The position numbers and the translations under genes are program-made. Under the pieces are notes generated by a model. The model was given only the letters and a program-made list of their open reading frames with translations. It was not told where the DNA came from and searched no databases. A stretch of 64,000 nucleotides of DNA from the NCBI RefSeq assembly GCF_030812415.1, contig NZ_JAUSST010000001.1, positions 62,001-126,000 of the forward strand, in the 5' to 3' direction. This DNA is from Paenibacillus harenae. Its GTDB lineage: Bacteria; Bacillota; Bacilli; Paenibacillales; Paenibacillaceae. Below, piece by piece: positions 49,725-58,670 of this stretch (the first letter of the stretch is position 1; each line of letters opens with the position of its first letter).

Positions 49725-50555
49725 ATGTCCTATTTATCGGTAAGCACTTGGAGTTTGCATCGATTGCTCGGTCCCCTTAGGTGGACGGCATGGGATGCCG
49801 AGCAAGGGCAGCATATCATTCACGAGCAGATGCAGCCGCAAGAGCATACGCTGCTGGAGCTGCCGGCAATTGCAGCCGAACGCGGCTATCAAGCGATTGA
49901 AGTATGCCATTTTCACTTTCCGGACACGAGCCTCGCTTATTTGCACCGATTAAGAGACGCTTTTCAAGCGGCTGGACTATCCTTTGACACGCTGCTGCTT
50001 GATTACGGCGATCTCACCTCCGAGGATGAAGTCCGTCGCTCGGCGGATCAACAGCTGATGCGCGAATGGATCGATATCGCGTCCGAGTGCGGCGCGAAGC
50101 AGATTCGTATCGTAGCCGGAGAAGCGTCGCCAGATAACGAACAAGCGATTAGCCTTTCGGCGGAGGCGCTCTCTTCACTCGCGGCTTATAGCGCTCCGAG
50201 GGGCGTTCGCGTTGTAACGGAAAATTTCAAGCCGCTTACTTCGACCGCTCTAACAAGCGAACGGCTATTGGATTTAGCCGGCGAGCAAGTCGGATTCATT
50301 ACCGACTTCGGCAATTATAAGGGTGCTGCGGTAGCTGAGGAGATTGCGAGGACGACGCCTCGAAGCGTGTCGATTCATGCGAAAGCGGATTTCGACGAGG
50401 CAGGCATACCGAACGAGCTCCCCTTCGTTCGTTACCTCGAGGCTGCGGCCGGAGCCGGCTTTGACGGCGCTTATGTGCTTATCTACGACGGACCGGGCGA
50501 TATGTGGAAAGGGCTGGAGCGGGTAAGGCGAATCGTTGAGTCGTATATTCATTAA
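49725..50555 (+). CDS. Sugar phosphate isomerase/epimerase-like TIM barrel
   Basis: 276 residues from ATG 49725 (GAGGCGG six bases upstream). It is a xylose-isomerase-like barrel: AIEVCHFHFPDTS (metal-site strand), AKQIRIVAGEASPDNE, VVTENFKPL (Glu ligand), FITDFGNYKG (Asp ligand) and SIHAKADFDEAG (His ligand), ending FDGAYVLIYDGPGDMWKGLERV. Members act on inositol, hydroxypyruvate or sugar phosphates. There is no adjacent sugar operon, so the substrate is unknown. Confidence 0.87.
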   Translation: MSYLSVSTWSLHRLLGPLRWTAWDAEQGQHIIHEQMQPQEHTLLELPAIAAERGYQAIEVCHFHFPDTSLAYLHRLRDAFQAAGLSFDTLLLDYGDLTSEDEVRRSADQQLMREWIDIASECGAKQIRIVAGEASPDNEQAISLSAEALSSLAAYSAPRGVRVVTENFKPLTSTALTSERLLDLAGEQVGFITDFGNYKGAAVAEEIARTTPRSVSIHAKADFDEAGIPNELPFVRYLEAAAGAGFDGAYVLIYDGPGDMWKGLERVRRIVESYIH

Positions 50556-50636
50556 TTGGCGGTCTACCGCACGTTGCTGCGAGATTTCTTCTTCAAGGCA
50601 GCCAAGACCATTGCGCAATTCGGCTCAATAAAATAA

Positions 50637-50671
50637 AAACGGCTGTCGACGAGTGTCGGCAGCCGTTTTTA
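50637..50671. terminator. Bidirectional terminator
   Basis: AAAACGGCTGTCGAC pairs with GTCGGCAGCCGTTTT with one mismatch around GAGT, flanked by A and T runs; it separates convergent genes. Confidence 0.92.
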
Positions 50672-50732
50672 TATCATTTGGAATCGCGCGGCATATTTTG
50701 TGGCCATAAAGAAGACACGCTTTCGCCATTAA

Positions 50733-51746
50733 TCAATGTATGGGTTCGTTATCAAAAATAAGCTCGTCCACCAATTCGTTTTTGTACATCAGAGAGAGGT
50801 TTAAACCGCTGTAGTCCTTTTCTTTGTCAAGTTCCTGCATCAGCCGGGACGAAATGACTTCAGCGTCATTGACGTTGGAACGGTTACGGAAATCAATAAA
50901 GCCGGTTAACCGGCGATGCTGAATGTTTACTGTAGCAGTACCGATCGGCATCTTTCTGGAATTTTGTTGGTAAATCTCGTACGTTAAAACATCACCGTCA
51001 TCACGGGCTAAAACAATGCTGTAATCCTGTTCCTTCGGAACCTCTATCTCGTTATCCAATAGATCTTCATGGGTCAATTCCACGGTCTCCAATAGTTCCC
51101 CGTCAAATTTATGGTTAATCATGAATGTATCAACCGTATCTTCATCAAAATCCGTCACTAGCAGCTCGGTAATATTTTGGACTTCGTCATCATCGGGCTC
51201 GAAAATCCAACGTACGTCGCCTGAAATGTCCGCATGATCAATACTAAGTAGAGCTTCAGCAATCCATTTTCTTTTATAGTCGTAAATATGATATACAATT
51301 CGATTCCGCTTTTTGTTTACAATTACCAACTCATACTCGGCTGATTCCCAATCCTCCGTTGAACCCTCATTCTCTTCGGAAAAGAAGCCGTGTTGACGCT
51401 CGCTGTAATCATGCCTGTCTCGGGGTTCAAACTCTTCCGTTATCTCTTCATAATCAACCTCATCCGTAGTAACAATATGGTCGTAATGGCTGAACGTCAT
51501 CACAACGTCACATGTCTCAGCACGGACTGCGTGGATGAAAAATTGAATATAATCCTTCAGATATGATTCGACGCTTTGTTTGTCGGCAGGCTTTAATGAA
51601 TCCTTTTCCAGTTGGACGGATCCCGTAATGCGGTCTCCTTCGCGGTAAACCAATGCCAAGGTACCGGCAAACCGCCCGCCCACCATGATATCGCTGAACT
51701 CTCCTCCGGTTGTTTTAAGATTAGGCCTGATTTCGATATTCCGCAT
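50733..51746 (-). CDS. Acidic protein with three related domains, unrecognised
   Basis: 337 residues, highly acidic, no signal or membrane segment. Three stretches look related: residues about 18-85 (LALVYREGDRITGSVQLEKDSLK...), 137-220 (YELVIVNKKRNRIVYHIYDYKRKWIAEALLSID...) and 240-325 (YSIVLARDDGDVLTYEIYQQNSRKMPIGTATVNI...), each with a beta-hairpin core, a G-x-hydrophobic turn and an acidic helix. Residues 92-136 are an Asp/Glu-rich linker. The start ATG 51746 is followed by MRNIEIRPNLK; a GGAGG sequence lies just upstream. It may be a hypothetical protein restricted to Paenibacillaceae; no function can be offered. Confidence 0.75.
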   Translation of the reverse strand: MRNIEIRPNLKTTGGEFSDIMVGGRFAGTLALVYREGDRITGSVQLEKDSLKPADKQSVESYLKDYIQFFIHAVRAETCDVVMTFSHYDHIVTTDEVDYEEITEEFEPRDRHDYSERQHGFFSEENEGSTEDWESAEYELVIVNKKRNRIVYHIYDYKRKWIAEALLSIDHADISGDVRWIFEPDDDEVQNITELLVTDFDEDTVDTFMINHKFDGELLETVELTHEDLLDNEIEVPKEQDYSIVLARDDGDVLTYEIYQQNSRKMPIGTATVNIQHRRLTGFIDFRNRSNVNDAEVISSRLMQELDKEKDYSGLNLSLMYKNELVDELIFDNEPIH

Positions 51747-51912
51747 GCTTTTCGCCTCCCGTATAAATATGCAGCAATATTTAATGTTCCCAAACCGGGA
51801 CGGAAATATATACCCTCATATCGATTCTGATCGTAGTCATATTATCCCATCAAATTTTTCATAATGATCTTTCACATTTTCATCACGTTAACTCGGACAT
51901 CCTAACCGGCAG

Positions 51913-51945
51913 CAAAAGGAGCGCCGGCTCATAGCCGACGCTCCA
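51913..51945 (-). terminator. Terminator of the SGNH gene
   Basis: On the minus strand GGAGCG-t-CGGCT pairs with AGCCG-g-CGCTCC, followed by TTTTGC. It lies 28 bases after the SGNH stop codon. Confidence 0.8.
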
Positions 51946-51972
51946 CTTTCGGGTTTTGTTTGTAAAATTGAA

Positions 51973-54654
51973 TTATAACAGCGGAATAATAGCGTTTGCG
52001 TAAGCTTGCGCGCCCTTCGGATTCGGATGGCCCATCGAGGCGCGTTTGCATTTTTCCATATCCAGACCGGTACAACCTGCTTTCGTGCAGGACACCAGCC
52101 GGTCGCTCGCTATGAAATCCTGCGGCGATAGGTCCAAGTTAACCCCGAACAGGTACGGATCGTCGGTAAGCGCCGCGTGGTCGGGGCCGAAGTTAGGATC
52201 GGCGAAGAAGATACGAGATTCACTCAGCTCACTGTTTCTTTTGTTAATAGCCTGCTGCAGGTATATCTTGGATTCTCGCTCCAGCTTCTCGCAGCGGTTG
52301 CAAATCGCTTCGAATTCGGCAAGTCCGAACACGCCTCCAGCCGCTCCTCCGCCGGCTCCTCCCACGAGGATGCCGAGGGCGATCAGCAGCGCCTCGACGG
52401 CCGCCAGATCGCTCTTGCGGGAAATCGGCGCATAATATCCTGTAACGATGACTTTAGCCTTAGAATAATCTTTCGTAACTTTCTCCAGTAGTTTATACAT
52501 GCTTTGATTAAGATGCGTCTCCAGCAGCTCATCCAGATTCGCCGGACTGAACGGATTCAGAATGGTTGTGACGTCAACGTCGTTCATCCCGCCGTCCATC
52601 AAAACCAAATCGACTTTATCCTTACTGCCGGTGAACAGGTCGCACTGCTGCCAGATCGTCGGATAAGACGTCGGCACCTCGCCGTCCACAGGATCGACGG
52701 TTTTTTGATCGCCGATTCCGATCGTCGCTCCCGAATGCGCCAAAACACTCGTATACTGCTTGATATTGCCATTCTTGGCCTGAATCGCCGCGCCAACGAG
52801 CGAGTAGAATTTCTCGTGCTCCTGCATCCCTTGGCCCCAGCTGACCGAATCGCCGATCACCAGCATATGGTACGTTTCGAGCTCCAATTGGAATGTATTG
52901 GACAGCGTGCCGTCCGCGAAACGAACCTTCAAGGCGACTTGTTCGCCAGATGCGTTCTTCACCGTATCGGAAGGGCGAACCATCGTAAATTCGATTTGAT
53001 TCGAGCTTATAAGACGGACATCCGGCATTTCGTGATCGTTGACGAGCACGAGCGTTCCTTCCGCGAAGCCGCTTCCCTTCAAGGTAACCTTCATGCCCGG
53101 CTTGACGCGCAGCAGCTCATTCGGCTTCCTTTCTTCCATCCCTTCCTGCCCGATATCCATAATCTGAGGCAGAACATAAACAGAAGCGAGATTTGACAAC
53201 GTCGAATCCGTTTGACGGACCTGGAACATACGCGAGCCGCCGAACAGCTGGGGTACCGTAAACTGCAGCTCTGTATCGCTTACGACCGTCGTAGCGGCCT
53301 CAATACCGTCTATCACCACGATATCGCTCATCGTGAAGCGTAATCCGTATACTGTCACCCTTTCGCCGCTTTTGACATAAAGCGAGGTCACACGGTTGAT
53401 CGCAGGCTCCAGCATTTTTCTTCTGAAATCGTCTGCGTTGATGGAGAAGAAGCCGATCGGATTAGGCAGGACGCCTCCTGGCTGACCGTTTGGTCCTGTC
53501 ATGCCATATGCTCCCGTCGATCCATACTGACCAGCCCTCCGGGGTCCCGGACCGCAAGATCCCTTCGAGGCTCCTACGGCTCCTCCTTCTCCGCCGATAC
53601 CAGGGTAGCCCGCAGCTCCGCCGATACCTGCACTGCCTCCTTCGATACGGATTTCGAAACCCGCTGCATACTGCTGTAAAACAGGCTGAGGCGCATATAG
53701 GCTCAGTCGGCCTCCACTTCCGCCATTGCCGCCGGCACCGCCATTACCGCCTCTGCCGCCGTTGCCGCCGTTGCCGCCGGCACCCGCACCCGCCTTGCAG
53801 AAGCCCGCCCAGTCCAGCACGGCAGGCTTGCCTCTGCCGCCTTTGCCGCCGTTGCCGCCATTTTGTCCTTGCCCGCCTTGCGTGCCGTCCTGCCCGCGAA
53901 GATCAAATCGCGGCCTCCCCGTCATCTCGAGCACCCATACTTCAAGTTCCGGTGCTCGGGCGCCGTCATATCCGCGGTCCCCCGTCCAGCCTGGCTCTCC
54001 GGGAGTCCCCGGGATCCCGACCAGCGTCGTGGACATCGGTGCCTCATCCGGCGTACGCGGTGCCGGGTTTTTTTGCGGAGGAGCAGTACGGTAAGGACGC
54101 TCCCAACTAATCGTGACGTTCTCTTCGACCGTCAGCTTTTCCGCGATAATAATGAGATTGCGCTGCGGATATTTAAGGACGATGTTTGTTCCGCTTACGA
54201 GATACACCTCAGATGCGGCCCAGTAAGCCGAATCGACAAAGATATCGGATCCGGCAGCCGTTAGAGAGGGCAACGACAGAAAAGCTTTGTCCTTGCTTGT
54301 GAACGGAATCGCCGTGAGAATATCTGCCTTTCCGCTGTAGGTCTCTACCGACGGTGTTCCTTTCTGACTGGAGACGATGCGGGTCGTGGACTGCACCATC
54401 GTGCCTCCGCTGATGATTCTTGCTCCCGGCTTCGTCACGCCCTGCTGGGGAACGATTTGGCCGCTAATCCGCAGCATGCCTAGACCGGATAATGACGTTA
54501 TACCTTTCGACTCGAGCAAAGCTTTATGATAACTCAGCCTGTCGTTTACCATCTGCGGAGCTGCAGTGAATGAGCCAGCCTTTAACGTCGCGGCGAACGC
54601 ATTCGTCTGCATACCTCCAATCGAAGTATTGCTTCCGTAAGTACCTTTAGACAT
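51973..54654 (-). CDS. Large Gly-rich / IPT-TIG / SGNH-hydrolase fusion protein
   Basis: 893 residues without a recognisable signal peptide. Order: unknown beta-rich region (1-210); collagen-like G-x-y triplets (213-233) and Gly/Asn-rich repeats (252-397); two IPT/TIG-like beta-sandwiches (about 418-495 and 498-592); SGNH/GDSL hydrolase (596-893) with block I GDSVSWG (Ser603), GMND (Asn691) and a final His876 in MGHPNPKG. The usual Asp three residues before that His is Ser873. A hydrophobic Gly/Ala stretch (ALGILVGGAGGGAAGG) interrupts the hydrolase. It may be a surface esterase or glycan deacetylase, exported by an unseen route, or a spore protein. Alone in its unit. Confidence 0.85.
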   Translation of the reverse strand: MSKGTYGSNTSIGGMQTNAFAATLKAGSFTAAPQMVNDRLSYHKALLESKGITSLSGLGMLRISGQIVPQQGVTKPGARIISGGTMVQSTTRIVSSQKGTPSVETYSGKADILTAIPFTSKDKAFLSLPSLTAAGSDIFVDSAYWAASEVYLVSGTNIVLKYPQRNLIIIAEKLTVEENVTISWERPYRTAPPQKNPAPRTPDEAPMSTTLVGIPGTPGEPGWTGDRGYDGARAPELEVWVLEMTGRPRFDLRGQDGTQGGQGQNGGNGGKGGRGKPAVLDWAGFCKAGAGAGGNGGNGGRGGNGGAGGNGGSGGRLSLYAPQPVLQQYAAGFEIRIEGGSAGIGGAAGYPGIGGEGGAVGASKGSCGPGPRRAGQYGSTGAYGMTGPNGQPGGVLPNPIGFFSINADDFRRKMLEPAINRVTSLYVKSGERVTVYGLRFTMSDIVVIDGIEAATTVVSDTELQFTVPQLFGGSRMFQVRQTDSTLSNLASVYVLPQIMDIGQEGMEERKPNELLRVKPGMKVTLKGSGFAEGTLVLVNDHEMPDVRLISSNQIEFTMVRPSDTVKNASGEQVALKVRFADGTLSNTFQLELETYHMLVIGDSVSWGQGMQEHEKFYSLVGAAIQAKNGNIKQYTSVLAHSGATIGIGDQKTVDPVDGEVPTSYPTIWQQCDLFTGSKDKVDLVLMDGGMNDVDVTTILNPFSPANLDELLETHLNQSMYKLLEKVTKDYSKAKVIVTGYYAPISRKSDLAAVEALLIALGILVGGAGGGAAGGVFGLAEFEAICNRCEKLERESKIYLQQAINKRNSELSESRIFFADPNFGPDHAALTDDPYLFGVNLDLSPQDFIASDRLVSCTKAGCTGLDMEKCKRASMGHPNPKGAQAYANAIIPLL

Positions 54655-54743
54655 AATGATTACCTCTCCATTTCATTAGATAAATTTTGCGTGAAGCTTT
54701 GCCGGAAATTCATGCGAGTCGGCTTGGCATTTTCGTCTGAGTC

Positions 54744-54773
54744 GGTTCGGGTTCGGGTTCAGGTTCAGGTTCG
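54744..54773. repeat. Five tandem copies of GGTTCR
   Basis: Five perfect head-to-tail hexamers (GGTTCG or GGTTCA) overlap the 3' end of the VOC gene. On the minus strand one frame reads alternating Glu-Pro; the VOC gene itself stops inside the first copy. Confidence 0.9.
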
Positions 54774-55187
54774 GTCCGCCCATTCCTCCAATTGTTCGAA
54801 CGTAACCATACCGCCAGCCGGCCATTCCGCCCTTACGGGCCAAATGATTTGCACATGATTCCCTTCCGGATCGAAAAAAGAAAACGTCGGTCCTTCCTGC
54901 TGCCAATACGGCCCCTGGGTGAAAACGCCCAGCTCCTTCAATCTGCGCCATATAGCCTTGAAGTCATCCAACGTATCTGCGCTGAAAGCCAAGTGCATAT
55001 GATGCAGATTGTTCATGATGATGAGCTCGTGCCGCCCCGAGGAAGGATCGATGGCGAGCCCGGCTGTCCCGTCCTCGACGGGCGCCTCCGCCCCCTTAAG
55101 CTCGAGAGCCGCTTCATAGAAGGCTGTCAGCCTGCGCACATCATGAGCGTACAGTGTTATGTGTTCCAATCGGCTAACCTTCGCCAT
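54765..55187 (-). CDS. VOC/glyoxalase-family protein
   Basis: 140 residues. Two beta-alpha-beta-beta-beta modules: LEHITLYAHDVRRLTAFYEAAL (first metal His) and HMHLAFSADTLDDFKAIWRRLKELG, then TFSFFDPEGNHVQIIWP (late Glu/His region). The fold is shared by glyoxalases, dioxygenases and resistance proteins; the substrate is unknown. AAAGGATG precedes the ATG. The C-terminus ends at a hexanucleotide repeat; a one-base shift there would give a Glu-Pro-repeat tail, so the end may be a slipped version. Confidence 0.87.
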   Translation of the reverse strand: MAKVSRLEHITLYAHDVRRLTAFYEAALELKGAEAPVEDGTAGLAIDPSSGRHELIIMNNLHHMHLAFSADTLDDFKAIWRRLKELGVFTQGPYWQQEGPTFSFFDPEGNHVQIIWPVRAEWPAGGMVTFEQLEEWADRT

Positions 55188-55383
55188 GCTTCTTCATCCT
55201 TTCAAGCAGCATCTCGCCTGTTCATATCCTACCATCGCCTTTGTCGCCGCGATATTACCCGAAAGGATACATCCGAAAGGATACCCTTTTGTAAAAGTCA
55301 GGTGCTCAAAACGATATATGAGCGTGTATAATATGGAAGTGTACTTTTTTTGATGAAGTGATATGGAATAAGAGGGTGAACGG

Positions 55384-57447
55384 ATGATGCAATTCAGGAT
55401 GGAGGAGCTTGAAAGCCGGCTGATGGTCGGACGCTCCGCTGAAATTAATGCCTTTATCGGCATGCTTGAGGACGAGCGGCGAACCAAGAGGCTGATCCAC
55501 CTCTTCGGAACGGCCGGTGTGGGGAAGAGTTGTCTGCTCGACGAGCTGCAACGGCAGGTCAGATTAAGGGGAATCGCCTCGATTGCAATGGACAGCGAAG
55601 GATTTTGGCGTTCTCCGGATGCTTTTTGCTTACATATGTTGCGCTCCTTAAGAAGCTTGGAGCCTGACGACGAGGGCCTGGATGCTTCTTCTTTATTGGA
55701 GAGAAGTATCCGCACGCTGAACGAAAAGTCGGCGTCCGAACGGCTGGTGCTGTTCCTGGACAATTACGAAACGATGGAAGCGCTCGATCATTGGCTGCGC
55801 GAATATTTTCTCAAGCGGCTTCACGAAAATGTGCTGATCGTCACGGCCGGGCGTCACGCCCTCTCCGAAGGGTGGATTCTCTCGCCTGTCTGGCGGTCGC
55901 ATATCGCGAGAATTTACCTGGATCATCTTCCGTATGAAGCGGTCGAACGATACGCCCGCTACTGCCAAATATCCGATCCGTCGTTAGTCCGGGACATTTG
56001 GCGCAGGTCCAAGGGACATCCTTTAACGCTTTCTCTGCTTGCGTTTTTCTGGGAGAACCAAGAACCGCACGCAGGCGAAGAACGGAGCGCGGAAGAGACG
56101 GACAGCCTGCCGTTCATTGTAAGCCAGTGGCTGCGGGAAATTCCGGGCGAGCATATGCGCCCGCTTGTCGAAGCGGCCTCCGTCCTGCGTTATTTCAATC
56201 AAGATACGCTTTCTTTTATGATGGAAAAGGAAGTGACTTCCCCGGAATTTTACCAGCTCATCCGCTTCTCTTTCGTTCGGAGAACGGACAGCGGCTGGAC
56301 GGTTCACGCTTTGATGCGCGAAGCTGTAATTCAAGAATTGCGTCTGCGGTCGCCCCAGCTGTATGACCGGCTTCAAACCCGCGCCATCCTGCACGCCTAC
56401 GAAGGATTTAAGCGTTCGCCGCGAGATGTGCGCAATCACGAAGCGCTGGAGCTTACGTATTATGCCGGGGACGCATTGATCCGCGCCTTTATGAATTGGT
56501 TCGATCCTACGCCTCGGCCGTTCGAGCCCGTCGGCCTGAGCCACCGCGCCGAACTGGAGCGCTATGTACAGTACCGGCGGGAAACGGCTGCGCCGCAGAC
56601 GATTAAGCTGTTCGATGCTGCGACAAACCGCCGTTTCGACTTTCCGTTGACTGTAGAGCAGAATCTTCATTCCCTGAAGTGGTTCAATATGGACCGGTTA
56701 TTCTCGCTCGAATACGACGTGCTCCGGGTCATGCGGAACGATGAGGGAAAAATATCGGTACTCATCGCGTTGGTTCCCATCAACCGGAAGACGATGCCGT
56801 ATTTGATGGAGCATCCGTGCTCCCGTTCCTATTTCTCCGGCCTTACCGAAGAAGAGCTTGAGCGGTTCGCCGTGCCGGAGCATACCCGCGCGGGCTGGTT
56901 TATCGATACAATCGATCAAGACGATTACGAGAATGTAGCCCAGCATACGGGTATTGGCCACTTTCTCCACGGTTTGATGTTTACCGGCGAGTTTTTGCTG
57001 CGAACGCCCCCTCCTCATCCGTTCTTCCAGGCGGCTCATGAGAGCCTAGGCTTCGATACGGCCGATCATGCTGTCCATACGAATCACGACGGCATTACAC
57101 CGACGCCCGTCTTCGTTCGGGATACACAGGGCGAGCAGCTTCATGCTTATATCCGGAAGCTGGTGAAGCGCTCGGGCCTTCGTATCGAACTTCCGCTCGA
57201 GGAATCGGAAGACACTGGTTCAGATGCTTCCCCTGTCCGCGGAGACGAAAGCGGGGTTTCGGAGCTTCGTGGCTTGACCGCCAGGGAGAAGGATGTAGCC
57301 GCTCTGGTGCTCGAGGGGCTGACCAATGCGGAGATCGCCTCCCGCTTGTATTTGAGCGAAGTAACGGTGAAGAAACATTTGAAATCGATCTTCGAGAAGC
57401 AGGATGTCAGCAGCCGGACCCAATTGGTTCGGAAGATGCTTATGTAA
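55384..57447 (+). CDS. STAND-type ATPase LuxR-family transcriptional regulator
   Basis: 687 residues. An N-terminal AAA/STAND NTPase has Walker A FGTAGVGKS (41-49) and Walker B VLFLDNYETMEALD (about 120); the HTH is at the C-terminus (about 625-687, LTAREKDVAALVLEGLTNAEIASRLYLSEVTVKKHLKSIF in segments), the MalT-like layout. The middle region lacks obvious TPR repeats and reads like an acyltransferase/GNAT-less helical domain. Such proteins switch on genes after ligand-driven ATP binding. GAGGG lies before ATG 55384. No target operon is adjacent. Confidence 0.9.
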   Translation: MMQFRMEELESRLMVGRSAEINAFIGMLEDERRTKRLIHLFGTAGVGKSCLLDELQRQVRLRGIASIAMDSEGFWRSPDAFCLHMLRSLRSLEPDDEGLDASSLLERSIRTLNEKSASERLVLFLDNYETMEALDHWLREYFLKRLHENVLIVTAGRHALSEGWILSPVWRSHIARIYLDHLPYEAVERYARYCQISDPSLVRDIWRRSKGHPLTLSLLAFFWENQEPHAGEERSAEETDSLPFIVSQWLREIPGEHMRPLVEAASVLRYFNQDTLSFMMEKEVTSPEFYQLIRFSFVRRTDSGWTVHALMREAVIQELRLRSPQLYDRLQTRAILHAYEGFKRSPRDVRNHEALELTYYAGDALIRAFMNWFDPTPRPFEPVGLSHRAELERYVQYRRETAAPQTIKLFDAATNRRFDFPLTVEQNLHSLKWFNMDRLFSLEYDVLRVMRNDEGKISVLIALVPINRKTMPYLMEHPCSRSYFSGLTEEELERFAVPEHTRAGWFIDTIDQDDYENVAQHTGIGHFLHGLMFTGEFLLRTPPPHPFFQAAHESLGFDTADHAVHTNHDGITPTPVFVRDTQGEQLHAYIRKLVKRSGLRIELPLEESEDTGSDASPVRGDESGVSELRGLTAREKDVAALVLEGLTNAEIASRLYLSEVTVKKHLKSIFEKQDVSSRTQLVRKMLM

Positions 57448-57482
57448 CAAAGAGGAGCCGCAGGCATGCGGCTCCTCTTTAG
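57448..57482. terminator. Terminator after the LuxR gene
   Basis: AAAGAGGAGCCGC pairs with GCGGCTCCTCTTT (13 bases, six-base loop), directly after the stop codon. Confidence 0.93.
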
Positions 57483-57597
57483 GTTCAGCTTATACGATCA
57501 ATATTCGACCCGAGCGTCCATGCTGGGCGCACAATACTAAGGAACGACGCGTTTGCTCCGGTAATTATTTAACGCTATTAAGTTTACATAATTATAG

Positions 57598-58536
57598 TTA
57601 TGTATATTTTTGAACAGGAACATAAATTTTTGCTGCGATATTGTTCATAGCGTTCTGGAGCTGCTTATTATCGATATGCGTATAGATTTGCGTCGTTTCG
57701 ATGCTCGCATGACCTAACAGCTCCTGAAGCGTACGAATATCGGTGCCGCTGCGAATCTGCATCGTTGCAAATGAATGCCGCAGCTTATGGCTGGACATCC
57801 GCTTAGGAGCCAGCGAAGGCATATCCGCCTTGAGCCGCTTGAACGCATCGTCCGCTACCGTCTGAATCATCCGGATCGACAATCGCCTGCCGAATTGAGA
57901 GACGAACATCGGCTGTTCCTTGCCCTGCTTCGCTCCTACCCTCTCCTCGATCGCTTGACGGAGAACCGCTTGAATCTGCTTCGGCAGCGGAATAACTCGC
58001 CATTTGCGTCCTTTGCCGAGTATATGGATAGACCCGTCCGCTTGAAAGTCATGCACATTCATTCGATGTACCTCGCCCACCCGCAAGCCGGCATACGCCA
58101 TCAACAGCACGATGCATAGATTGCGACCGTAATGCTTGCCACCGAGCATATGAATGAACGCTTCCAGCTCGTCCTCCTCGAGATAGGAAGGAATTTTGTT
58201 TTTCTCCTGCTTGGACTTGGCGATGAGCGCGGCCGGATTGGCCTCGAGCTGCTCCAATTCGATGAGCGCTTTGAAGAACGCACGCAGGGCGGATAGCTTT
58301 CTATTCCGCGCTTCGTCTCCCGCTCCCTTTTCCCGGCAAGCCGACATGAACCTCATCACATCCATCTTCGTCAGCTTCTTCACCTCGGCCGGATATGCTG
58401 CATGAAGGAAATGCATCGTGTCGCTCAAGTAAGCGCGCTGCGTCGCTTTCGTCATCCCTTTATTTTTCATCCAGATCGAGAATAAATCCAATTCGTCTCT
58501 ATAACTATCGAGTAGCTCATGCTGCGTATGTACCAA
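57598..58536 (-). CDS. Tyrosine recombinase (XerC/XerD-like)
   Basis: 312 residues from TTG 58536, chosen because GGAGG lies 11 bases upstream and this gives Xer-like length; a TTG at 58656 would run through AT-rich palindromes. SAM-like N-terminal domain (about 12-95, FSIWMKNKGMTKATQRAYLSD) and catalytic domain with Arg in AYAGLRVGEV, Lys in ILGKGRKWR, HKLRHSFAT (His, Arg), LLGHASIETTQIYTHI (His, Tyr nucleophile). It could act in plasmid/element resolution or integration; no integrated element is seen around it. Confidence 0.9.
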   Translation of the reverse strand: MVHTQHELLDSYRDELDLFSIWMKNKGMTKATQRAYLSDTMHFLHAAYPAEVKKLTKMDVMRFMSACREKGAGDEARNRKLSALRAFFKALIELEQLEANPAALIAKSKQEKNKIPSYLEEDELEAFIHMLGGKHYGRNLCIVLLMAYAGLRVGEVHRMNVHDFQADGSIHILGKGRKWRVIPLPKQIQAVLRQAIEERVGAKQGKEQPMFVSQFGRRLSIRMIQTVADDAFKRLKADMPSLAPKRMSSHKLRHSFATMQIRSGTDIRTLQELLGHASIETTQIYTHIDNKQLQNAMNNIAAKIYVPVQKYT

Positions 58537-58623
58537 GTTCAGGCTAACCTCCGCCAAATAACGTATTTTCGCACTCAAACAAGCTCTATTACTGCTCTTA
58601 TCATAACGAAAAGAGAGCTTAGA

Positions 58624-58651
58624 ATGCAAATTGCATGAAATATGTATTTCA
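58624..58651. repeat. Two adjoining palindromes in front of the recombinase gene
   Basis: ATGCAAATTGCAT (58624-58636) and TGAAATATGTATTTCA (58636-58651) are each near-perfect palindromes and share one base. They lie between the gerC stop and the recombinase start, possibly an operator or a recombination core site. Confidence 0.6.
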
Positions 58652-58670
58652 CGCAATTTTATAGCCCTGT

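Noticed and set aside
53490-54110. A Pro/Arg-rich 206-codon plus-strand frame
   Set aside because: It mirrors the Gly-rich codons of the SGNH fusion gene; long Pro/Arg frames are a by-product of Gly-rich coding on the other strand.
54744-54773. Short tandem repeats considered as a CRISPR fragment
   Set aside because: Hexamer units without spacers; no array or cas gene.
57598-58536. An integrated prophage or integrative element around the tyrosine recombinase
   Set aside because: Neighbours are a LuxR regulator and a germination operon; no phage genes, tRNA or direct repeats were seen.
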